NCBI GenBank assembly: GCA_040902885.1
Contig: JBBDWK010000069.1
Location: forward strand, 1 to 21,292
Direction: 5' to 3'
Source of the DNA: JBBDWK01 sp040902885
Lineage (GTDB): Bacteria > Acidobacteriota > Terriglobia > Bryobacterales > Bryobacteraceae
DNA: 21,292 nucleotides
Shown here in pieces: positions 8,285-14,510 of the stretch. Made by a program: the position numbers and the translations under genes. The notes under the pieces were generated by a model. That model was not told where the DNA came from. It saw nothing but the letters and a program-made list of their open reading frames with translations, and did no database searches. Every line of letters begins with the position of its first letter. Position 1 is the stretch's first letter.

Positions 8285-8494
8285 CTATTGGTTGTCGTTA
8301 GCGACGGCCGCTCGCGCGCAAAACCGGGAGCGGCAGGCGCGGCAACGATAGGGAGCGATGCCGAGGAAGCGCAAGATGAGACGTTCCAGGAATCCACGGC
8401 GATGCGAAGTACGAACTTTGGCCGATCCGCAACTCGGACATGTGCGGCTCGGCGAAGTGTCGGCTTCTTTGGCCTTCCAGACGTCGTCGATCAT
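8285..8494 (-). CDS. Small zinc-ribbon protein
   Basis: A 69-residue protein with two CxxC knuckles, CPSCGS (residues 19-24) and CRAC (51-54), which would coordinate one zinc. Between them is a conserved-looking basic and hydrophobic stretch (RTSHRRGFLERLILRFLGIAPYRC). Short proteins of this plan, with Arg-rich text before a leucine-rich turn and a PYRC-x-x-C finish, recur in Acidobacteriota as I recall; their function is unknown. A GGTGGG ribosome site lies 2 nt before the ATG at 8494. The gene is divergent from the hydrolase with only 30 bp between the starts. The overlapping plus-strand frame that runs through here is an upstream extension of the hydrolase and is not favoured. Confidence 0.72.
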   Translation of the reverse strand: MIDDVWKAKEADTSPSRTCPSCGSAKVRTSHRRGFLERLILRFLGIAPYRCRACRSRFCARAAVANDNQ

Positions 8495-8524
8495 AGCCCA
8501 CCGGACAGTTCTATACTACAGGAC

Positions 8525-10654
8525 ATGCTCTTGCGGATCGCAGTAGCCGGCCTGGCACTGGGTACGATTCTGCACGCCCAGACGACGAACGAACTCAACT
8601 TTCTCACTTCGCTCAGCGAGGGCAGCGGTTTGGCCGACCGCGTCGCGGCTCATCTCGACGGGCTGGCCGCGGAGTCCTTCGCCGCGCGTCGTGCGCGCTT
8701 GGAGCAACTCGAGACTTCCGCCGACGTGACCGCCCGGCGCATATACATCCGCGAGAAGATGGTGCAGGCTGTGGGCGGCTTTCCCGAGCGCACTCCGCTC
8801 AATGCGAGGGTCGTGGGAACTTTGAAGCGCGACGGTTACCGGATCGAGAAGATTGTCTTCGAGAGTCAACCCCGCTTCTACGTGGCGGCCAACCTGTACG
8901 TCCCGGAGCGCGGCCGCGCGCCCTACCCGGCCGTGCTCTATCCGCTGGGTCACGAGCCGGGAGGCAAATCCTATCCGGTCTGGCAGCAGATGCTCGGCTC
9001 GCTGGCGCGCAAGGGATTCGTGGCGCTTACCTGGGACCCGCTCGGACAGGGTGAGCGCGTTCAACTCTACGATCCGGACCTCAAGCAGTCGAAGGTCGTC
9101 TCGTCCACCACCGAGCACACTATCCTCGGCGCGCAGTGCCTTCTCAACGGCGACAGCATCGCGCGCTATACGATCTGGGACGGCATCCGCGCGCTCGACT
9201 ATCTTTTGTCGAGGAAAGAGGTCGATGCCACGCGGATCGCGTGCACCGGCAACTCCGGCGGCGGTACGCATACGGCCTATCTTTCGGCGCTCGAAGACCG
9301 CATCCACGTGGCCGCTCCTTCCTGTTACATCACGAGCTGGCCGCGCCTGTTGCAAACCATCGGGCCGCAGGATGCCGAGCAGATTCTGCTGCCCTGGTTT
9401 CAAGCCGGGCTCGACCACGGCGATTTCGTGCATGCCTTCGCGCCCAAGCCGTACCTGATCCTTTCGGCCATTCGCGACTTCTTTTCGATCTCCGGCGCGC
9501 GCGAAACGTTTCAGGAAGCGAAGCGCATTTACGCCGTCGCCGACGCGCCCGAGAAGGTTCACATGGTGGAAGCCGACGACGGCCACGGGTACAGCAAGCC
9601 CCGGCGCGAGGCGGCCTACGAGTGGTTCGGCCGCTGGCTGAAGCCCGACGATCCCACGCGGAACGAGCCGGAGATCGAGCCTTTCACCGAAGCTGAGCTT
9701 TTCTGCACGCCGACCGGACAGGTGGCCACCTCGCTGCAGGGAGAGACCGTCTTTACGCTGAACCAGCAGCGCACGGCGCAGTGGCGCAAGAGCTTCGCGA
9801 CTGGCGAAAGACTGCTCAGCGAGGTCAAGCGGCTCACGGGCTACGCGCCCGCGTCCGGCCCGCCGCCGGTTCACTTTTACGGCCGTCTCGGCCGTCCCGG
9901 CTATTCAATCGAGAAGCTGGTTTACGAAAGCGAGCCGGGCATTCCGATTCCTTCGCTTCTCTTCCTTCCCGAGGGCGGTGGGAAGCGCCCGGCCATTGTC
10001 TACGCTCACAGCCGGGGCAAAGCCGAGGAGGGCGCCCCTGGCGGGGACATCGAGGGAATGGTGCGAGCGGGATTCGCGGTTCTGGCCGTGGACCTGCGGG
10101 GCAGGGGAGAGACCGCGACCCGCGAGGCGACCAAGGGCGATAACTGGACCCGCTACTTCGGCCAGTACGATCTGGCGATGACCTCGTTCCAGTTAGGCCG
10201 GACACTGGTGGGCATGCGCGCGGCCGATATTGCCCGGGGCGTGGATGCTTTGGCCGCGCGCCCCGAGATCGAACCGGAGCGAATCTTCGGGTTTGGCAAG
10301 GACGCCGACGCGCTGGTGATGCTGCACGCCGCTCTCTTCGATGCACGCATACGGCGAGTGGCCCTGGAAGGGATGCTGCTCTCTTACGATTCGGTCATCC
10401 GCTACCCCATCCATAGACAGATGTTCGAGAGCGTGGTTCCGGGTGCGCTGCGCGTCTACGATCTGCCGAATCTCGCGGGAGCCATTGCGCCAAGGCCGGT
10501 CTGGATTGCGAACGCCGTGGACCCGCTCGGACTGCCTGTGGCGCAGAGCGAAACAGAACGCGCATTCGCCGGCCGGAACATTCGAGTATCGACGCGCCGC
10601 GCCGGACAGCCGGTAACGGCGGTGTATGCGGACTTCCTGCAGACTGGCAATTAG
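8525..10654 (+). CDS. Secreted tandem alpha/beta hydrolase (acetyl-xylan-esterase/dipeptidyl-peptidase-like)
   Basis: A 709-residue exported hydrolase with two alpha/beta-hydrolase units. The start at 8525 is chosen because it gives a signal peptide (MLLRIAVAGLALGTILHAQ) and has AGGA just upstream; the frame is open back to 8138, but that part reads as shadow of other genes. The first unit (about 95-375) has the nucleophile elbow GNSGGG (S244), a candidate acid D318 in SAIRDFF, and H354 in DDGHGYS, so it should be an active esterase or peptidase. The second unit (about 440-700) keeps the fold signs (PAIVYAHSRG, VLAVDLRGRGE), but its elbow reads FGFGKDA with Gly591 where Ser is expected, so it is probably inactive. 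The likely substrate is an acylated carbohydrate, by analogy only. Confidence 0.88.
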   Translation: MLLRIAVAGLALGTILHAQTTNELNFLTSLSEGSGLADRVAAHLDGLAAESFAARRARLEQLETSADVTARRIYIREKMVQAVGGFPERTPLNARVVGTLKRDGYRIEKIVFESQPRFYVAANLYVPERGRAPYPAVLYPLGHEPGGKSYPVWQQMLGSLARKGFVALTWDPLGQGERVQLYDPDLKQSKVVSSTTEHTILGAQCLLNGDSIARYTIWDGIRALDYLLSRKEVDATRIACTGNSGGGTHTAYLSALEDRIHVAAPSCYITSWPRLLQTIGPQDAEQILLPWFQAGLDHGDFVHAFAPKPYLILSAIRDFFSISGARETFQEAKRIYAVADAPEKVHMVEADDGHGYSKPRREAAYEWFGRWLKPDDPTRNEPEIEPFTEAELFCTPTGQVATSLQGETVFTLNQQRTAQWRKSFATGERLLSEVKRLTGYAPASGPPPVHFYGRLGRPGYSIEKLVYESEPGIPIPSLLFLPEGGGKRPAIVYAHSRGKAEEGAPGGDIEGMVRAGFAVLAVDLRGRGETATREATKGDNWTRYFGQYDLAMTSFQLGRTLVGMRAADIARGVDALAARPEIEPERIFGFGKDADALVMLHAALFDARIRRVALEGMLLSYDSVIRYPIHRQMFESVVPGALRVYDLPNLAGAIAPRPVWIANAVDPLGLPVAQSETERAFAGRNIRVSTRRAGQPVTAVYADFLQTGN

Positions 10655-10820
10655 CTTTTGCCTGGCATGCTTCCCATCCGCCGGCGAGGATTGGCCGCAA
10701 TTTCGAGGACCGCGAGGCGACGGAACATCGCGTGAAGCAGTCGCCGTTCCGCTACGGCAGATCTGGAAAGTCAGCCTGCCCGGTCCCGGACATTCTTCGC
10801 CGATCGTAGGTGGATCGAAG
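10626..10820 (+). pseudogene. 5' remnant of a secreted PQQ-propeller (BamB-like) protein gene
   Basis: The reading frame starting at 10626 encodes a signal-peptide-like leader (MRTSCRLAISFCLACFPSAG) and then EDWPQFRGPRGDGTS and WKVSLPGPGHSSPIV. This is the typical opening of exported PQQ-binding-like beta-propeller proteins of Acidobacteriota and Planctomycetota. Such proteins normally continue for 350 or more residues. Here the homology stops at about 10808-10820 and the frame runs straight into the higA gene. The ATG overlaps the end of the hydrolase gene by 29 nt, suggesting that the two were once an operon. It is a stump left after a deletion or insertion. Confidence 0.7.
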
Positions 10821-10835
10821 GAGAAGGAGCACACG

Positions 10836-11147
10836 ATGTCGAAATCGCCGACTACCACTAAGAAGTTTGCCCCGGTGCATCCCGGTCAGGTTCTCGCCGA
10901 GGACCTGCGCGACGCGGGGATTAGCATGAACCAACTGGCGAAGGCCCTTCAGGTTCCCATGAACCGGATCAGCGCGATCGTCAACGGGCAGCGCGGAATC
11001 ACCGGAGACACCGCCGTGCGACTCGCGCGTTATTGGGGTACGTCGGCCCAATATTGGATGAACCTGCAGTCCCGCTATGAGCTGGAAGTCGCGCAGGATG
11101 CACTCGCGGATTCGATCTCCCAAATTAAACCCCGCAGCGCTGCCTGA
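10836..11147 (+). CDS. higA: HigA-family addiction-module antitoxin, without an adjacent HigB
   Basis: A 103-residue Xre-type DNA-binding protein. It has the HigA signature: HPGQVLAEDL (about 20-29), a helix-turn-helix (ISMNQLAKALQVPMNRISAIVN), then RGITGDTAVRLARYWGTSAQYWMNLQ. It would bind its own promoter and neutralise a RelE-like HigB RNase. The start at 10836 is chosen for the strong AAGGAGAAGGAG ribosome site immediately upstream and the family-length product. The frame is open further upstream only because it is fused in frame to the propeller remnant. Normally higB lies just before higA; here that place is taken by the propeller stump and hydrolase, and downstream is a serine hydrolase, so it is an orphan. 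Confidence 0.9.
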   Translation: MSKSPTTTKKFAPVHPGQVLAEDLRDAGISMNQLAKALQVPMNRISAIVNGQRGITGDTAVRLARYWGTSAQYWMNLQSRYELEVAQDALADSISQIKPRSAA

Positions 11148-11175
11148 CTCCTCGTCCAGCTTCCGCTCCGGTTGA

Positions 11176-11204
11176 TTGACGCTCCGCGCCTGCTCTGTCA
11201 GACT
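11176..11204 (+). promoter_or_regulatory. Candidate promoter for the serine hydrolase gene
   Basis: TTGACG (11176-11181) is followed after 17 nt by CAGACT (11199-11204), a three-of-six -10. The start ATG at 11234 has GAGGAA 8 nt before it. The -35 is good and the -10 weak. Confidence 0.35.
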
Positions 11205-11233
11205 CGTGTCTACCGAATCGAGGAATTGCGCAT

Positions 11234-13210
11234 ATGAAGTTTGCACTACTGCTGATTTTCACGATGGCTTGGGCTGCTGTCGCTGCCGCGCAGACACCCT
11301 CTCGATCCCCTGCCGAGAAACTTGCCGCCGACAAAGAAGTCACCACATCCGGCGGAGCCACCTTTACGGCTCCAGGCGGGTGGTCGATGGCTGCCTCCGG
11401 TCCGCTCATTGTCGTCGAGCCGCCGGAAGCCGACTCGCACGTCGTTATCTTCGATTCCGATGCCGCTACGGCGGAAGCCGCCATCGACGCCGCCTGGGCC
11501 GCATACAAACGCGACGAAAAACGCGTCGTCAAGCAGAAGCTCTCGCCCCCGGCCCGCGAAGGTTGGGAAGAGGTTCAGGTCTACCTCTACGAAACGTCGC
11601 CCAATGAGCGGGTTGTCGTGCAATCGGTGGCACGCCGTGCGAAGAATACCTGGACGGTCGTCATCGTGAACGGCAAGCAGCCCACCTTCGAAAAGCGCGG
11701 CTCCGCCGTTGGCCAGATTCTGGGGAGTCTGCGACCGGCCACGTACCAGCGCGAATCCTTCGCGGGACGCAAAGCCGGGACGCTGAATGCCGAGCGGTTA
11801 GCGGAGATGAAGGACTTCGTCGAGATGGCAATGAAGAAGCTCGACGTTCCCGGCGTCAGCGTGGCCTTCATCGAGAACGGCAAGATCGTCCACGAAGGCG
11901 GACATGGGGTAAAGGAACTTGGCAAGCCGGGCACGGTGGATGCCCACACACTGTTCATGGCCGCCTCGAACACCAAAGGCATGACGACTCTTCTTCTGGC
12001 AAAACTCGTCGACGAAGGCAAGGTCAAGTGGGACGACTTTGTCACCAAAGCCTACCCCAGATTCAAGCTTGGCGACGCGCAGACGACGGAGCAGGTCCGC
12101 ATCGAGCACCTCATCTGTGCCTGCACGGGGCTGCCCCGTCAGGATCTGCCGTGGCTGTTCGAGTTCCGCAAGGCCACGGCCGCGGTCTCCATGGAGATGC
12201 TGGGCAAGATGCAGCCGACCAGCGGATTTGGCGAAGTCTTCCAGTACAGCAACATCATGGCCTCGGGTGCAGGGTACGTGGCCGCATACCTGTACAATCC
12301 GAAGCTCGAACTCGGCGCGGCCTATGACGAAGCCATGAGGAAGAAGATCTTCGAACCGCTGGCGATGAAGTCGACGACGTTCGACTATGCCCGTGCGCTC
12401 AAAGGCAATCACGCCAGCCCACACTCCTACGATGTGAACGGCAAGCAGCTGGTGGCCTCGATGGACCTGAATTACTCGGTGCACCCCCATCGTCCTGCCG
12501 GGGGTGTCTGGACGTCGGCTCACGACTTGATCCGGTACGTTCAACTGGAGCTGGCGAAAGGCAAGCTCCCGAACGGCAAAGTCCTCGTCTCCGAGACCAG
12601 CCTGCTGGCCCGCCGCAAGCCGTACGTAAAGGTGGGAGCCCACGGCAGCTATGGAATGGGCCTGCAGGTCGAGAATCGCTGGGGCACGCCGGTGGTATTT
12701 CACGGCGGCAGCCTGTTCGGATTCAAGAGCGACATCTTGTTCCTGCCCGAGCACGGCGTCGGCGCCGTTATTCTGACGAACGCGGATACCGGCGGACTGA
12801 TGCTGGGCTCCTTCAGGCGCCGGTTCCTTGAGGTGCTATTCGATGGCAATCCGGAGGCGGCGGAGGATCTGGCGAAAGCTGCCGAGAATTATAGAGCAGT
12901 TCAAGCCAAGTTCCGCGAGCGCCTGGTTGTGCCTGCGGACGAGGAGGCCATCGGCAGACTGGCTGCTCGTTACACGAGTCCCGAGCTGGGCGAGCTTGCG
13001 GTTCGCCGCCAGAAATCTTCCACGGTCTTCGATCTCGGCGAGTGGCGCAGCTCCGTGGCTTCCCGCAAAAACGACGACGGCACGATCTCCTTCATGACCA
13101 TTGATCCGGGCGGAGCCGGCTTTGAGTTTGTGGAAAGCAAACGCAACGACAAGCGAGCTCTCATTGTGCGCGAGGGGCAGCACGAGTACATCTTCACGGA
13201 AGCGTTATAG
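11234..13210 (+). CDS. Secreted serine hydrolase of the class C beta-lactamase/penicillin-binding-protein family
   Basis: An exported 658-residue enzyme with a signal peptide (about 1-19, ending AAAQ). A first domain of about 150 residues (25-172), beta-rich and unrecognised, precedes the beta-lactamase-like domain (about 185-525). There the active-site motifs are in order: S245-N-T-K248 (SxxK), Y338-S-N340 (YxN) and H490-G-G492 (replacing KTG, as in esterase-type relatives). A C-terminal extension (about 530-658) has a lipocalin-like beta pattern, common in this family. Hydrolysis of a peptide or ester in the cell envelope is likely; true beta-lactam resistance is not implied. The start has a good GAGGAA ribosome site. 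It stands alone as a transcription unit. Confidence 0.92.
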   Translation: MKFALLLIFTMAWAAVAAAQTPSRSPAEKLAADKEVTTSGGATFTAPGGWSMAASGPLIVVEPPEADSHVVIFDSDAATAEAAIDAAWAAYKRDEKRVVKQKLSPPAREGWEEVQVYLYETSPNERVVVQSVARRAKNTWTVVIVNGKQPTFEKRGSAVGQILGSLRPATYQRESFAGRKAGTLNAERLAEMKDFVEMAMKKLDVPGVSVAFIENGKIVHEGGHGVKELGKPGTVDAHTLFMAASNTKGMTTLLLAKLVDEGKVKWDDFVTKAYPRFKLGDAQTTEQVRIEHLICACTGLPRQDLPWLFEFRKATAAVSMEMLGKMQPTSGFGEVFQYSNIMASGAGYVAAYLYNPKLELGAAYDEAMRKKIFEPLAMKSTTFDYARALKGNHASPHSYDVNGKQLVASMDLNYSVHPHRPAGGVWTSAHDLIRYVQLELAKGKLPNGKVLVSETSLLARRKPYVKVGAHGSYGMGLQVENRWGTPVVFHGGSLFGFKSDILFLPEHGVGAVILTNADTGGLMLGSFRRRFLEVLFDGNPEAAEDLAKAAENYRAVQAKFRERLVVPADEEAIGRLAARYTSPELGELAVRRQKSSTVFDLGEWRSSVASRKNDDGTISFMTIDPGGAGFEFVESKRNDKRALIVREGQHEYIFTEAL

Positions 13211-13418
13211 CCGGCGCGGATAGGAAATGGCGGCAGATTTCAGGGAAACTGCCGCAACACAAGGGAAGACTGGCGTTCCCGTCCATCCCCCCGGTTGGGT
13301 GGGGACGTGGGCCACTTCGAGAACGGGACTATACGGGCGGAATGCTGGCGCAGTGGCGCGAGCACAGCAACAGTGGACTTCGGTTGGCTTCAATCGAGGC
13401 CAGCGGCAGACTCGCCCA
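13211..13418. other. Non-coding spacer with one hairpin
   Basis: No convincing gene is present between the serine hydrolase and the first cassette-like repeat; the short frames here have no ribosome site and no family resemblance. A 7 bp perfect hairpin, GCGGCAG (13230-13236) with CTGCCGC (13249-13255), lies 20 nt after the stop. It lacks a T-run, so it may be an RNA-stabilising 3' end rather than a standard terminator. Confidence 0.4.
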
Positions 13419-13447
13419 GTTAAACAGAATGGCCCAGTCTGTTTAAC
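13419..13447. repeat. Cassette-boundary-like element, copy 1
   Basis: The pattern is GTTAAACA, 11 nt, then TCTGTTTA. In this copy the ends form a perfect 10 bp inverted repeat (GTTAAACAGA at 13419-13428 and TCTGTTTAAC at 13438-13447) around a 9 nt centre. The same left half and geometry recur at 13781 and 14135. It precedes the GIY-YIG gene by 52 nt. It has no T-run and no role I recognise. Confidence 0.65.
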
Positions 13448-13499
13448 GATGCCGGGGTGAAGTTGCCTATGATGAACAACTGAGGGCAAGCCGGAGCGC

Positions 13500-13775
13500 A
13501 TGAAGGTGATCTACAAAATTACCTATCCGAACGGCAAAATCTATGTCGGGAAGGATTTGACCGACAGCATCAACTATTTCGGCAGCGCCAAGCATGCTCT
13601 TATCGCGACGGACTTCACCCGAGAGGAGCGTAAAGTTTTTACGATCCATAGAGAGATTCTCTGGGAGTCCGAAACCGCCACGGATTCCGAAGTCGCCCGG
13701 AAGGAAATCGAATACATAAGGCTGTTCAGGTCAAATGATCCGGCCATCGGCTATAACCGGTGGCCGCGTCGGTAA
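13500..13775 (+). CDS. Small GIY-YIG nuclease-domain protein
   Basis: A 91-residue protein opening with MKVIYKITYPNGKIYVGKDL, a GIY-YIG core in which the first half reads IYKI and the second IYVG. An FGS motif follows (residues 27-29), then an Arg/Lys-rich helix (TREERKVFTIHREIL), where family members carry the catalytic Arg. Conserved Glu candidates are E54 and E69-E71, and an Asn near the C-terminus (YNRW) fits the domain's last motif. GIY-YIG enzymes cut DNA in repair, restriction or homing. This one has only the catalytic domain and no DNA-binding extension. GGAG lies 3 nt before the start. It sits alone between two copies of the repeat element (13419 and 13781), suggesting that it moves as a unit. 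Confidence 0.75.
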   Translation: MKVIYKITYPNGKIYVGKDLTDSINYFGSAKHALIATDFTREERKVFTIHREILWESETATDSEVARKEIEYIRLFRSNDPAIGYNRWPRR

Positions 13776-13780
13776 TGAGC

Positions 13781-13809
13781 GTTAAACATTATTGCCAATA
13801 GCGTTTGAA
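13781..13809. repeat. Cassette-boundary-like element, copy 2
   Basis: GTTAAACA (13781-13788), 11 nt (13789-13799), then AGCGTTTG, keeping GTTT at the same offset as in copies 1 and 3. It starts 5 nt after the GIY-YIG stop and ends 10 nt before the 3' end of the convergent minus-strand gene. The central 11 nt share an nTATnGCCAAT-like core with the other copies. Confidence 0.6.
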
Positions 13810-13818
13810 ACTCTGCTA

Positions 13819-14133
13819 TCAAAGAGAGCCAACTACGATAGGCATTACAGCGTCGAGCGCACACCTCATGGCCTCAGCCTCCCACCGGAAGCCGGTTTTC
13901 CAAAGTGCAGCGGCGTTACTTGGCGTAATCTCGAGAAGGTATTCATCCCGGCTGTCTAATTCAGCGTGGGCTTCGCTATACAACTCGCCGCGTTTGGCTC
14001 CCGGTGTGTTCTTAATGGCTTTGGCAAGGCCTTCGTGATCGGTTTGCGGAGAAGCGTAGTACGTATCGTCCAATATGACCGCAAAGGCGTTCTCGCGGTT
14101 CGGTCCGCCCTGCTCGATCCGTATTGCACCCAT
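13819..14133 (-). CDS. Hypothetical protein in a cassette-like unit
   Basis: A 104-residue protein I do not recognise. It is mixed alpha/beta, without cysteine pairs, signal peptide or membrane segment, and carries an ENAFAVILDDTYYASPQTD stretch near the N-terminus and a WKTGFRWEAEAMRCALD helix near the C-terminus. The amino-acid composition is protein-like, and the plus-strand frames opposite are poorer. The ATG at 14133 abuts repeat copy 3 (one base away), with no ribosome site. A TATAGT box lies inside the repeat about 8 nt upstream on the minus strand, so the transcript could be leaderless. It occupies the unit between copies 2 and 3, opposite in direction to the GIY-YIG gene. Confidence 0.55.
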   Translation of the reverse strand: MGAIRIEQGGPNRENAFAVILDDTYYASPQTDHEGLAKAIKNTPGAKRGELYSEAHAELDSRDEYLLEITPSNAAALWKTGFRWEAEAMRCALDAVMPIVVGSL

Positions 14134-14134
14134 T

Positions 14135-14165
14135 GTTAAACACTATACCTAATTCTGTTTAGAAC
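14135..14165. repeat. Cassette-boundary-like element, copy 3
   Basis: GTTAAACA (14135-14142), 11 nt (14143-14153), then TCTGTTTA (14154-14161) and GAAC. Both halves are identical to copy 1 with identical spacing, while the centre differs. Ends are partly inverted (GTTAAAC against GTTTAGAAC). Confidence 0.65.
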
Positions 14166-14432
14166 CGAGGGGTTTCCGTTCGAGGCCGTCAAGGACAGAT
14201 CTCCATTCAATTCAACTCAGCCGCTCACGTTGGATGCGGAGGGTGTGTGGACTTTAAACAGAGCTCGGCAGAACTGTTCAAAACGGGTCGAACACCCTTG
14301 GCGCCCGTGGTACGGAGCTATCGGAAGCTGATCCTTTTGGGCCGAGCAACGCTCACGACCGACATTCGCAAAACGTTAAGTTAGCGCTTATGTGGCCGTG
14401 CCCGTGGACCGCCACAACTTTTCAAACTTCGC
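14166..14432. other. Non-coding accessory spacer
   Basis: No supported gene is seen. One frame is open from 14163 to a TAG at 14382-14384 (about 73 codons) but has no good start codon or ribosome site and resembles no family I know. The stretch contains the degenerate fourth repeat and otherwise unremarkable sequence before the receptor promoter. Confidence 0.45.
14253..14284. repeat. Degenerate fourth copy of the cassette-boundary-like element
   Basis: TTTAAACA (14253-14260) is followed, with one extra base in the centre, by ACTGTTCAAAAC (14273-14284). This resembles the TCTGTTTAGAAC end of copy 3. It lies 118 bp after the start of copy 3 and no ORF separates them. This could be chance. Confidence 0.3.
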
Positions 14433-14461
14433 TTGACGGCATCCCCGGCCGGCTCTACAAT
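14433..14461 (+). promoter_or_regulatory. Strong sigma70-type promoter of the TonB receptor gene
   Basis: TTGACG (14433-14438), a 17 nt spacer and TACAAT (14456-14461) match the consensus at five of six positions in each box. The start codon lies about 50 nt downstream. Confidence 0.7.
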
Positions 14462-14510
14462 CTATCAGCCTTAAACCCCGGTTTGAATTTGCCACCCCAT
14501 CGGAGGTGTC

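Noticed and set aside
8138..8524. N-terminal extension of the hydrolase
   Set aside because: It overlaps the minus-strand zinc-ribbon gene and the transporter start, and would bury the signal peptide at 8525.
8516..9874. 452-codon minus-strand frame
   Set aside because: Antisense to the hydrolase; no recognisable motif, while the plus strand has signal peptide and catalytic motifs.
13227..13460. 77-codon plus-strand frame after the serine hydrolase
   Set aside because: No ribosome site, no motif, and it runs through the repeat element.
13419..14165. Classical integron cassettes with attC sites
   Set aside because: GTTAAAC fits the GTTRRRY core, but no RYYYAAC partner lies 55-150 bp upstream on either strand, and the conserved sequence lies on the wrong side of the core.
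14163..14384. Open frame of about 73 codons
   Set aside because: No usable start codon near its beginning and no recognisable sequence; kept as non-coding.
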